Source: Phoronis australis (taxonomy: Eukaryota > Phoronida > Phoronidae). Taken from it: a stretch of DNA of 64,000 nt. Positions 35,651 through 47,800 of this stretch are shown one piece after another (the first letter of the stretch is position 1; each line of letters opens with the position of its first letter). The translations under genes were made by a program, and so were the position numbers. The notes beneath the pieces were generated by a model, which was not told the origin of the DNA, made no database searches, and was given only the letters and a program-made list of their open reading frames with translations. The DNA lies in assembly GCA_002633005.1 (NCBI GenBank), contig NMRA01000548.1:1-64000 (forward strand). Direction: 5' to 3'.

Positions 35651-38600
35651 ATCACCCTGATGAAATTGGCAGCTATGGCCAAAAACATGCCTCGAAAGCG
35701 ACACCGTCCACAGATTGTGCAATGCTTGACGCCGTCACGGCGATGTAGTTCTCGTTATGTTGTCAAGAATTCTGACTGTGGCCCTTAGATCGGTTCCCTC
35801 GGTTTTCCCCAGTTGTATATCGTGTCGAGGACTTCCGTGTTGTGTCAGAACTCTTACATTCGAATACATGGAACGACACACTCCTATAAAGTGTCAAACG
35901 CGTTTCTTTTCTTTGTAGGAAACAAAACGCAAGCTAAAGAACCAGCAATCGATGTGCGTACAATTTTTTTTCTCACGCCAACGAAATTACTATATCCCTT
36001 CGATCACTTTCGGTGGAGGACAACTAGATATTAGAATCGAATTGTCCGTCATTCGAAGCCAGTCCGCCTCCAGGACCGACGACTTGAGAATATACTGCAA
36101 TTCCTTGTCAAAATAAGACCACGCACACTACATCAATTCCGTACATAACATTTTTTTTGTCTGATTGGTCGCCTGGTTTCCGGACGGTTTGATTAGATAC
36201 TCACTTCTCATTACAATGGACTGAAAACTGTTGTTCAACGGATTTTATTCAGGGGTATGAAACGTCAGTGATTCGTTGCTTACATGGTCACTCAACCAGA
36301 GGCAAAAGCCATCGGTCTAAGACCCTAACTGATTAATAAAGCAGCAATTGCATAAATTCTGTTTAGAAACGAACAGTTTTTCGCTGTTTAACCTTTAGTA
36401 CTTGCTATCCAAACATTTCGAAAGCTAACAGAATTTTCGACAATCCAATCGAGATTGTAACGATCTTTAATTGGTTTTATTTATTCTTTATTTAGACTGG
36501 GTTGCCCAATCAGTGGGGACCACTGTTCTCCCGCGAGAGGTCCTGTCAAAACAAGCACAATACCACCAGACACAAACAAATCACATAAAACTTAAATCTA
36601 TAAAATCATTGCTAAACATACAACAACGTGGAAAATGTGAATACAAAAAGACTAGAGTCAACTAAAAAGCATGGAAGTCTTTAAAATTGTATAACTATCA
36701 CAGTGTTTATGATTACTTATCGTTAGAGTCTTTAAAGTGTGTTCTGCGACGCATAGTTGTCTTCATATTCTGAAAGGTTGATGGACAACGATCTTCTTTT
36801 TTCAGTTATTCTTTGGAAACCGTTGCCTGTGTATTCAAACTTAGCCCGTCGGAGAAAAGTACTAGCGAAAGCAATGAGCTGACCGCCCTCTGTGGGCGGC
36901 GGTTAACTCAGAGGAAAAGAATACACCTCGAGTCTGAAATCATCGATCAAGGGTATACCACCACGGTAGCAAGCCAACACAAATGCTTTTTAATTTTAAA
37001 GGCCGATTTTTTCACGGATGTATCAAAGCACATATCTAATTGCGGTGAAAAGGGATAAGGGAAAAAGCAACAGCTGGTTAGTTAAAAATGGTCTTCAGTC
37101 AAACATCTGAAAGAAATGACACCCGTCTCAATTTCTGTGTCCCTCGTCCAGTTCCTCTGCTACGGAAATGTGTATTCCATTGGTGGCATTCTATTTGACC
37201 CAATGGCGGAGAAAGAAAGGACACGACAGGGTCCAATCTAAAAGGCTGTGGGCTGACTAAAAGCTCACCCCTCTCTCCAGTGATTATGGTACTAGGGATC
37301 GGGTGACACAGTTTTTGCACCACTACTTCGCTGTAGTCAGTGAACCCTATTGGTTGTGTAAGTGAATTTAGCCAACGATGAAAAGGAGACGGGGACTGAA
37401 AGTGTGTCCGACGTGTTCACGTACACCTCCTACGGTCACTCTGATACAGGAAGTAAGCCCCGATCGTTTCATGTTTCCATGACGACAAATTTTATAGTTC
37501 AACGAATAAGGGCACGCATAAACTTAAACAGGGACGTCTTCCGTAGACACGAAAGGCTCACGAACATAAGATTACGCAAAACTTCGCGAGATATCGTCAT
37601 GCGCGATAAGCTTTACGGAACGTAGCCCCGGTTATCCAGGGGCGCGTTTTCTAGATGCAAGACACTCGCACGTGAAGCTAACGTAACTATATGCTTCATT
37701 TGTGATGCAAGCGTTATCTTGCAAACACTGACGTGATCTCATCTTTCTTACAAAAACGTAGTGCTCTGCAGAACACAGTCTAACTCATGTTCTTTCCGTC
37801 AGGCGATCTCTAGCCAAAAGCAGGACTGCAGAGCACTTGAAGCTGAATAAAATAGCGCTTGTGCTCTTCTTGCTTGAGAACTCGGGGCGGGACCGTGAAT
37901 TCAAAAGGACCAAACAGTGCAGAACAAAAACGTAGCTCAGCACTTTGTGCCGTTGTATGTTGCAGCGAATTTCTCCGCGTAACTAATTAGAATCCCTATG
38001 CTTTTCTAATTCAATAAGTGTTGCTTTTATCCTAAGACGTATCACATTTCAAAACAAATCTCCGTTGAAAGTGTAGTGACAGAACACTCGGTCTTGTTTT
38101 TCAGCGATTTGCTTTCAATTTTCCATCACCTTTGTCCAGTTTTTTCGTCATCGTAGCTGCGCGCCTGAAGTCAATTTTACCGAATTCGTAAAACAAATAT
38201 AACCGATCAGGTAACTTCGCAAGTTGCCAACTTCCAAGAACGTAGTCAAGTGACGCAAGTGGTATTTGAAAAGGGAATTGAACGCAGTTGGAAAAGTGTT
38301 GCAAAACATATGAGAAAATAGAATTACCGTGATTGCCAATGAAAATATTTACGTCTTTTTCCTAGGTCGGAATATATTGGAACCGGATTTTCGGTAATTG
38401 GTTAATGGGGCTAAGGGACAAACTAACACGAGAGAGCTATTTCTTTGGGGATTCTGGGTAAATTTTGGAAGCGCCAGGTTCAATTTTGAACCAGGGTACT
38501 TCTTCAAAGTTGCGCTGTTTTGGCATGCTGGAGTACCAAGGTCCTGTTGCATAAAATCAATGCACTAAAGATTTTAACCTCCATACGCTTTCGGGGCTTC

Positions 38601-39586
38601 TCTCCGACAAAATGGGATGTACGACCAATGCATAGAAAATTTCCAAATGTTACAGGACAATGAAGGATCTAGGGTCCCGCAACCAAAGTACAATCGTGAA
38701 AAGTAAAACATTCACCCATTCCAAAAATAGCAAGCTGCCGACGTTTTTGTATGATGTCCGTATGATGGAGAGGGTGACCCCGTGCCCTCCGCTCCCCCCA
38801 AATCCGCCTATCCAGGATTTCATGAAATGAATGAAAAGCTCGCCTTGGACTAAGCCAACTACAATACCAAGTTCAAGTAAGTGCTCAATTGCTTGCTAAT
38901 TTGCTTGCCACTACGGAATCTTCCAGTGGTTAATTTTATGCACCGCAACATGTGCAGGATCATGACCTGGAAAATGAATATTTTTGCTGTTTATTCCTCT
39001 CGCGTGATGAGAACGAACAAAACTGGTCTTAATTACTGATCAAATACTACGAATAAGCCTCAGCTTGAACCTGTCTTTGATTTTTGAATTCTGATTGACA
39101 CTTGTCAAATTAGCTACACGTAAACATCTGTTTTTGTTCCGATGGTGACCTATGGAGAATCTAATTATAAAACTGTGATAAACACGTCGCTAGATATAAG
39201 TCGACTGGAAAAATTCCCAAAATGCAAATCACTGTATTGGCAAAGAGTGCCTGAGAATGTTTTGGAAACTGGGGTCCAAAAAGCATGCCGCTGTTCAATT
39301 AAATTCATTAAAATGCCCGAGCAGTGACCAAAATTGTGATTTTCAAATATTCATCTGCAAGTTCATTGAACTGTCTGGTTCCCAATGGGCAAAATTTATT
39401 ATTGCAACTGTTTCCTAGGTTATTTTAACCAAGAACCATTCTGCTCAGTAGCCGGGCGCTGTATGAATCAGCATTGCCCTAGCGTTTTCAACATGGCGCC
39501 CCAGTTCCGAAAATACAGTTCACTTCCGAGTGACGTAAGATCATGACTAATACGCACCGCGATTGCCTAACGTGCACGTGTATCGA
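35651..39586. other. No recognisable gene
   Basis: Open frames here are below 90 codons and show no family signature. An 11-bp perfect inverse pair (gtgctctgcag/ctgcagagcac) lies near 37760-37836, and a fragment of the GGATCC-type MITE lies near 38795-38825. I see nothing else. Confidence 0.5.
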
Positions 39587-40309
39587 GTCTTGGGTCCTAT
39601 TAAATCCAATTAAGTCTCCGGATTCAACAACAATGTGACGTTTCGTGAGAATACAATATTCCATTCTGTACTTAAAAACCACGCCTCTCGCACATAAGAG
39701 ATGAAATGCAAGCAAAATAAGAGTCAATTCACTTTCGATTAACAAACTATTCGACACATCCGTCTATACGTAAAAGGGGTCTTCTTGCTAGCGGTCAAAA
39801 CCTGTAGAAGGCCTAACTCAGCTTTAGCTTTGTACTGTTTACCTGCCTCTGCCAATAAAAGTAAAAGCTACTCTGAAACTCTCCCACTGGCCCTTCCCCT
39901 GTCCGCCCATCCATGGGACACCGTCCTGTCTGTCTGCCCACATGCCCCCTTTCATGGGCGGCGCAGCACTGAACTTGAAAAAATGGGGCGCTATAGCCCC
40001 CCAGCCCCCTATGGTGCGCCGCCCATGAGCCTTTTCCGTTCTCTCCCTTTCTCTCTGTTCATAAAAGGTGCGATATCTCCTAAAAGCTCATGTGGTGTGG
40101 ACGCGTATAGTAGGTCCAGATCATGTACAAAGGCACGTGTTTCTCTGACACAACATGGTGCCCAGCTACGTGTAATGAATCGCTTCAATATTCTGTTGAA
40201 AGTTGTAAACAGCGGAAGTGATTATCTCTGACCAAAACATTCTCAACTCACCAGGAGGTATTGAAATGTTTTCTTAATGAGATGAAAAAAACAAAAAATA
40301 TTTCCCTAA
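39587..40309 (+). repeat. First copy of the duplication at the 40310 gap
   Basis: Starts gtcttgggtcctattaaatc and ends atttccctaa at the n of 40310. It is repeated almost exactly at 40311-41035. It contains a 148-codon frame (39785-40231) that is interrupted in the second copy, which argues against that frame being a gene. Confidence 0.9.
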
Positions 40310-40310
40310 N

Positions 40311-41035
40311 GTCTTGGGGCCTATTAAATCCAATTAAATCTCCGGATTCAACAACAATGTGACGTTTCGTGAGAATACAGTATTCCATTCTGTACTTAAA
40401 AACCACGCCTAGCTCGCACATAAGAGATGAAATGCAATCAAAATAAGAGTCAATTCACTTTCGATTAACAAACTATTCGACACATCCGTCTATACGTAAA
40501 AGAGGTCTTTTTGCTAGCGGTCAAAACCTGTAGAAGGCCTAACTCAGCTTTAGCTTTCTACTGTTTACCTGCCTCTGCCAATAAAAGTAAAAGCTACTCT
40601 TAAACTCTCCCACTGGCCCTTCCCCTGTTTGCCCATCCATGGGACAGCATCCTGTCTGTCTGCCCACATGCCCCCTTTCATGGGCGGCGCAGCACTGACA
40701 AAAATGGGGCGCTATACTGCGGCCCCCCAGCCCCCTATGGTGCGCCGCCCATGAGCCTTTTCCGTTCTCTCCCTTTCTCTCTGTTCATAAAAGGTGCGAT
40801 ATCTCCTAAAAGCTCATGTGGTGTGGACGCGTATAGTAGGTCCAGATCATGTACAAAGGCACGTGTTTCTCTGACACAACATGGTGCCCAGCTACGTGTA
40901 ATGAATCGCTTCAATATTCTGTTGAAAGTTGTAAACAGCGGAAGTGATTATCTCTGACCAAAACATTCTCAACTCACCAGGAGGTATTGAAATGTTTTCT
41001 TAATGAGATGAAAAAAACAAAAAATATTTCCCTAA
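40311..41035 (+). repeat. Second copy of the duplication at the 40310 gap
   Basis: Begins directly after the n with gtcttggggcctattaaatc and ends at the same atttccctaa, after which unique sequence starts. Scattered substitutions and small indels (for example near 40700-40720) separate the two copies. Confidence 0.9.
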
Positions 41036-41225
41036 ACTCCCCCGCTTAGCTGATCGTGGGCAATGATGCGCAAAGTGATCGAATTGACAGTTCAGTTTTA
41101 TTTCATGGCTCGTTACATGAACAGTTTTCACGATACATTTCAAAATCAGAACAAATTTTTGCAGCTGACACAAATTTACCACAATCATATAAAGAACAAA
41201 CAAAAGTCCCTTTTATTGAGACGAG

Positions 41226-41834
41226 CTACACTGTAGTGGTTTTGATCAGGGACGATAATTTCCTTCTTTTAAAGTAGGCGCTTGAGAAGATACCTAGATG
41301 AAGCCCTTCGGTGTTCTTTACTTTAGATGTCGTATTTGTGGTACTCAGCGCCACATTCACGGAACCCCTGATCAAAGGAGCTGGGTAATTGTGTTTGACG
41401 ACCAAAGTCTTAATGAACAACCTTGAATCGCGTGAAGTGACTGAGAGAACCAACACCGTTCCCCTCTGCAGTCCCGTCGATCTACTTGATGAGAAAGTCT
41501 GCAAAGCGAACAAAAACAAAGTACACGAGAAGAACAAAGACATTTGCAAATTTCTAGGAAATCTATAAACATCATAATTAGTAGCTGTGAAAAGTAATAA
41601 GGTCGCACACACACCAGTTTCATGTGCTAAAAACACACCTTCTGTCAAATAAACTAACTTGTTTTGGTCCACGCACCGCTGTAGAACTGATCTGAATTCC
41701 TTATTCAGATGATCAGCAATTTCTGGCAGTCCTTTTCGGTAAGCACTTTGCGTTCGTTCAGTGCTCAAAATCGTGCTCGACGTATAAAATGACCTCCCGA
41801 AATAAACCGACTTGTTGATCCAAGTCTCAAACAA
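41226..41834 (-). other. Unexplained 202-codon open frame, possible exon
   Basis: It opens directly after a TAA and has no ATG until about codon 98, so it is not a stand-alone gene. If coding, it must be spliced. The stretch AYRKGLPEIADHLNKEFRSV looks helix-forming and protein-like, and LVYLTEG is followed by gtgtgt, a possible donor. The rest is Ser/Thr/Leu/Phe-rich and looks less like protein. I recognise no family. A frame this long is unexpected at this base composition. Confidence 0.3.
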
Positions 41835-44800
41835 TTATGACTAGTCAGTTACTCTGAAGCTCAAAAGTCATTTCTAGACCACGTAAGGAATAATTTGAAA
41901 CCAGTTTTACAGCTGCAAATTATCTAATTCAAACGTTATTCCTTGTTGAAGCCAGATTTATAGCATCATTGACGTGAATACACCTGAGAGGATTCAAATT
42001 ATTTTCTACTTCGGTATAAAGGACGGGACCAGTGGCCTGTAATAGGGAATAAATTCATGTAACGCAGTCAACGTGACGGCGACTTTAAAATTCGTCTCGA
42101 AAACCTACTTCTGAATATACATTTTCCAGCTTTAACCATACACAGTTTTAATGATGATATGTAAACGACTAAAGCCCGGCCTACACATGCTCAAGTTTTG
42201 CTCGCAAACTTGGGCGAACTTTGTTGAGTTTGAAAACAAAAATTTGCCATTGCAGACAGATTGCCAAACATTACCAAACAATTTGTCGAAGACTGGTCGT
42301 CTCTCATTATAAAAACTAATTTGGTGGAAATCACCAATAAACACACAATTGTCCTCTAATTATCAGTGTCCAAAAACCAGCCTCCAGTGGAGAGGAGTAC
42401 CGTATAAATCAAAGCATACTTGAACACTAACCACAGACCGAGGTATTACACCCTTCACTGGAGGATATAAGCGGTTAACTAGTGTTTGTATTAAACAGGG
42501 TCCCACCCAGCAGCAATAGGCTCCCTAAAATGGTACTTTAAGATTGCTGCGAAAGGGCAGGCATCTTTTACTGATCGCGAGCGGCCCCCATAGCTGATCA
42601 AGCGCCAGGACCCTAAATTGTTAATCCGCAACTGGTTTGGTTGCAACCATCCCCTGAACATTTTTGAAACCTTGGGTAGTAGATACGTAACAATCGTTAG
42701 GGATACAATCAGTAGCTCCATCTCTAAGCGATGTCCTACACTCCACAGAAGATGTCTTTCCTTTACTTCGGTGACAACAGCGCTACTTAAGAACAGCAAA
42801 CCATTGCAAAATATTGCTTCCTTCATCTAACTCCCTCCAAATTCGTCAAGTATTTTTCAAATACTGCCAAAAACAATCGAGCAAGTTTTGAGGTTTGCAG
42901 GTGCAGACTGCTTGTCCAAACTGGCAAAAACATCGGCAACTCAAAGCCTAGTCATATTTGGTAGAGTTTACCAGAATAGACCGAACATTTTTGAGTACGT
43001 AAACCACACGAAACTCTGAAATTAAATCAGCACCCCTGGGAACTTATGAAGACCGGAGTACTCGAGGTGAACGACCGGCTACAATAACGATAAAGGAACA
43101 TCTAGCGATAGCCCCAAAAATGCCCAATAATTTTTGCCGATTGAAACTAAGCTGCGTTTTTATTTCATCTCATGGATCAGGAAAGCATGACCACCGTATA
43201 TCAGCGTCTTTACATGTAAGCATATACGTTTACTCGTGAAGCTTCGCTTATATTAACCGCACTAGGGCGCATGCAGACGTAGGTTCATGTAAAACAATTG
43301 AATAAAACCGAGAAGCAAATTTCTAAAATATCACGCCAGTGAAACTTGGCTTATTCGCTGCAGAATGACAGATGTTGATTGTTTACAGTTTACTAAACAC
43401 TGATTAACGTTTAATGAAAAGTATTGCAAAAGTGGTCAAAAGCCCACGACGTCGATAACAGCCATTTTAAGGCATGCTATCATATGCAACGAATATCCGG
43501 CTGCGACTACAAATAGAACTTAGGCGCGTAAAATCTTTAAAAAAACGCATTAATCCTGATATAGGTGCACGAGCGCCAGGTAACGCGCAAATACGGAAAT
43601 ACGTAATCTAAAGTTTGTGAATATTCAATGACAGCCAAACGTCAGGTTCATTACGATGGCAAACCACTGCACGGTATGTCACGTCGATGGCTGGTTGCAA
43701 GGAAACTTATGTAAGTGACGCCGCAAATTGACGGAAGTCAAGTAACAAAAACGTTTCACGATTCCTTCCCGAGACTCCGCCTAAACATTGAACCCGGCTA
43801 AGTTTAGTGTTCATCACTAAAGAGGCTCGAATACAATGGAATGGTTTGAGGAGATGTCGGTAAGTAATCAAACTGGACTCGTTAGGTATCTAACTAATTG
43901 GTGCAGTATTCATGGACTAAAACTCGCAGTGTCCCTAAACGCATTTGCAAGTAACACGATATCAAAGTTAACAGTCGGCAAACATGTCAAATTATTATGT
44001 TTACGGGCAATAACACCTGGTTGAGCCACAAACATCCCATGAGCCCTTGCGGCAATTCTCTAAACCGCGAGAGGTACACGAGAGTTTGTTTTGATTGGAT
44101 TGACAGCTCGACAGGTACTGTTTACAAAAAATCACTTAGTCAATGTAAACACATTTGCGACAATTGTGTCGGCTCCTAAATGCAACTGAGTCTTCTATTA
44201 TTAAATTCGAATGATCCTCTGGAGTGTTTTATCATCGGACAACAAGACAAGCACAACATGCTAAGAGGCCTGTTCTCGTTTTCATTTTTCTGGTAATCAC
44301 GACTAGTAGATTTACTTTTCCAACGATTCATCACGGGAGATATTTTCTATCACTGTGAAATCGCCACTGAGATATTTCGCATTTTAAGCAAAATTTGTAT
44401 GCATTATCTATGAGAGAATTTGATTTTCCATCAATTACGGAATTCCTTTAATAATTTTCGCGCCACTTTCGCCACGGCTCTCGACAACATTCTGTTTCAC
44501 ATACTTTCAAATAGCCTGGACGTTTTGTCCAGTGCCGCCGTATTAACACAGTTCCCCTTTGAAACATTTCTGCTTTGTTTCTCGTAATTGAAACCAAGAC
44601 TGGAGTTTTGATGTCTAATTAGTAAAACCATCAGACAGATTGCTGGCATGCTTTCTCTTCCATGTATTTAACAACACAATCAACGCGCAAGCCGCTAAAG
44701 AAAAGTACTGAAATGCACCGAATGACCTGAACAGATGCTTGCTGTGGTTAAGTGCTTGTCATCACATTAACAATTTCAATATAGTACTATTTGTCTTCCC

Positions 44801-47800
44801 TTATATTATGGCCAATATTTGCAGATCTGCACGAGCCTGTACGTCCCTGAGTGTTGGGTTAACATATGCTGCAGAGATTTACAATATTATCTCACTGCTG
44901 GAGCGTTGGATATTGTTTTGTTTATTGGACTCAGTTAAGCGCTTTTGACGACAAACGCCGTTATTCACGTTTCATCAGGAAAACGTTCGTATAATTTGCG
45001 TAACTCTCATGGAAACACATTCGGACAGCAATCGCACAACTGCTTACAAATGGTTTTTAATATCCCGCTGTCTCTCTTCTCAAACGGAAATATTACTAAA
45101 ACCAGAGAAAGAATTTGGAGTTGAATAATTGTACGTTATTTTACAAATTCTGAAAGAAAAGAATGAAAAAATGCTTTAAAACTTGTGTCCCAATGAAGAA
45201 ATCAGCCACACTCCTAAGTTTGGCATTAATGACAGTTTTTGATTAGTGTTTGCTGTCTTCCTTCAATGCCACAAGCAAGCCCTCGCCCGTAAGTAAATGT
45301 TGCGAGTCAACATGCACGCAACGTGGACGAGAGAAGCACACGTGCTATGATATTGACCTATTAGTAATTTGCCTAAGCGAAGGCGTCTTTATTATTCTAG
45401 GTACTTGAATCTACATGCATATATTCTTTTAACGAAGTGGCACTTTATTCACGCGTAAAACAAATTTGAAAGAAACAAGATAAACATCCCGGGTCAACTT
45501 TTAGTTAATTTCAGGTGGCCTGAAATCGACAAGCCACCTGTCAATCACTGTACACACGTACACCTGCATACACAAAACGTGACACCATCTTCCGGAGAAA
45601 TGTGATCGAGCTAAACTCGTCAGTGAACCAGTGACGCTCGCTAGCGTTATTAGCTGAAAACACCAGCAGTGCATTGCAGAACAACCGGGAGTCACTCAAT
45701 CTATTCTTAGGTCATTTCACGTCTTCTATCGAAATTTATCCTACTTGTAAAGGGGGATTGTTACCTTCTTGACTAGCACGTTTTACTATCTTTGAAACAT
45801 GCTTTGAGCCTGCTTAGCCTATTTAAAAAAACAATTCACTGAAGAAAAATGATAGATTTCCAAACCCCAAGGCCGCGACACTAAACAGGTTGTAGAATGC
45901 AAGCACTATGTGTCTGATCAGCTGAATCGCTGTTGTATCGGTTTCATTACAAGTTTCTGGCACCGTTGCTCAAATCAAATGGGAAATTGTTAGGAAACGC
46001 GACTTGGAAAACAAGTGGGCTGGCGTCTCGGCCAATGGAAAAGCAAGAAAACACAAGTTATTCGGACCGGCTGAAGTCACATTTCCAGCTTGAAGTAGGA
46101 ATTTACTGATAGAATAGATGTTGATAGCTGGCGCAGTTACATAGGATAAGGAATAGAATAGTTACCTATCGGCGACCTGTTTGTGACACGCACAGTTCCC
46201 GCCAGTACTCCCGACGACGAGTCCAGGACGGCCCCGAAAGCAAGGTCCGCAAAACAGCTCAAACAGGTCCCTATAATAATTTACTATTACCATGATTATA
46301 GAAAAGGCTCAAAATGATTCTTATAGCACATGTAAGTGGGATGTGTCAAACTGATCGAAAGCGCCTCCAAAACGGTAACGTTCGTCCTTAAAAGTAAGAG
46401 CAGTAGTCCCTGGTATCCGGATCACTCATTTTTGGTAGTCACTAGACTGACTTACAGCGGTCCCGTATTTTCAGAACCAGTTTCTTGACTGAATTACGGG
46501 CACTGAATTGGGTCTCAAAATGCGGAACCCCTGTAAGTGACTATTGCCCATTTTTGCAAATAGCTGTAATGAAGTAATTGACCCCGCGTTTGTCGGACAC
46601 ATTTCTGCAGGACATGCGCCTTATCCATCCCTACTGCAGATGCTTAAAAACAACTATTTTGTGTAGCATATTGTCGACCCAAAAGAAACAAAATGAGAAA
46701 ATTGACCCAACTCGACTAATTCGTGATTAGTCAAATGTTTTGCAATCAACCACCTCGAAAACGACTATTTCATATTCCCAAGGACATAGGCTTCAACGTT
46801 TCGTGAAGATATTGTTACAGTGTTCCGCCTAACTGCATGGTCAACTTCCTGGAGTGGTGAATTTTCGAGTGCCATGCGTATTTGGCAGAGTTGAATAAGG
46901 CAATTTATTTTAAGCAAAGGTTGCAACAATTAAAATAGTTTAAATTCTTTTGCATCCGAGACTTACTAGAATTTGACACCCTCCCCTGCACCTGAGCTCC
47001 GCTCAATCATTAGTGATGCTAATCTTTACACGTCAACCTTTCAACACACTCAAGATATCTTAATATAGGCCCGTTTCTAAGCAACCGCTAAACAAAGACT
47101 CAAAAACAATACCTTGGGTCGCTTTTCTTGTATATTGGCGCCTCTGAACAAATAGTTTGGATGGGATGTTCCACAATAGCAACACAAGGCAGCCCCACGA
47201 ATAGATAATGTGTCGTTTGCAGCCGTTGAAATTAGCTTCATCAACTGGTCTCGACTGAATGATGAAGACAATCCGACGTCACGGACATTCCAGTATTTAT
47301 GGTAGCTTTAAGTTGGCTATGTTTATACTTGACAGCCGATATACTTACTACACACTATGCAGGAATGTCTAGCTAAATTCTAAAATTAGCAGGTCGACTT
47401 GCGGGGTAACATTACTTCATTCATAAAATCCGCAAGTTAAGTTAGAATGAAAACGCAGCGAAAGTGAAAATGCACATGTCAAGAGTTATGGTTGCGCTCC
47501 CGATGTTTAGAAGACTTTCAGTAATTAAGGAATAAAAAGGTTCCCTGCTGGTCTACCAGTATCTTGCATAGTACATTCGGAATTAACAACTCTGGACTCT
47601 AACCCCAACATTGCGTAACGAAAACAGCGCTAACTTCGAAGCTAACACAATGGCGAGACATTTCAAACTCATGTTTTTCATCTTCCAACCCCAACACACT
47701 GAACAACACTAAAGTTCTTTTCCCTTGAGCACTCCTCTCGGTGAAGCTTTTTAAGCGCATATAGTGTGTATTCAGTGCTCTCAACCTCAGCGTTTATCAA

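Noticed and set aside
39785-40231. 148-codon plus-strand frame
   Set aside because: It lies inside a gap-associated duplicate; the second copy keeps only the last 68 codons. No family match, and the sequence is low in coding character.
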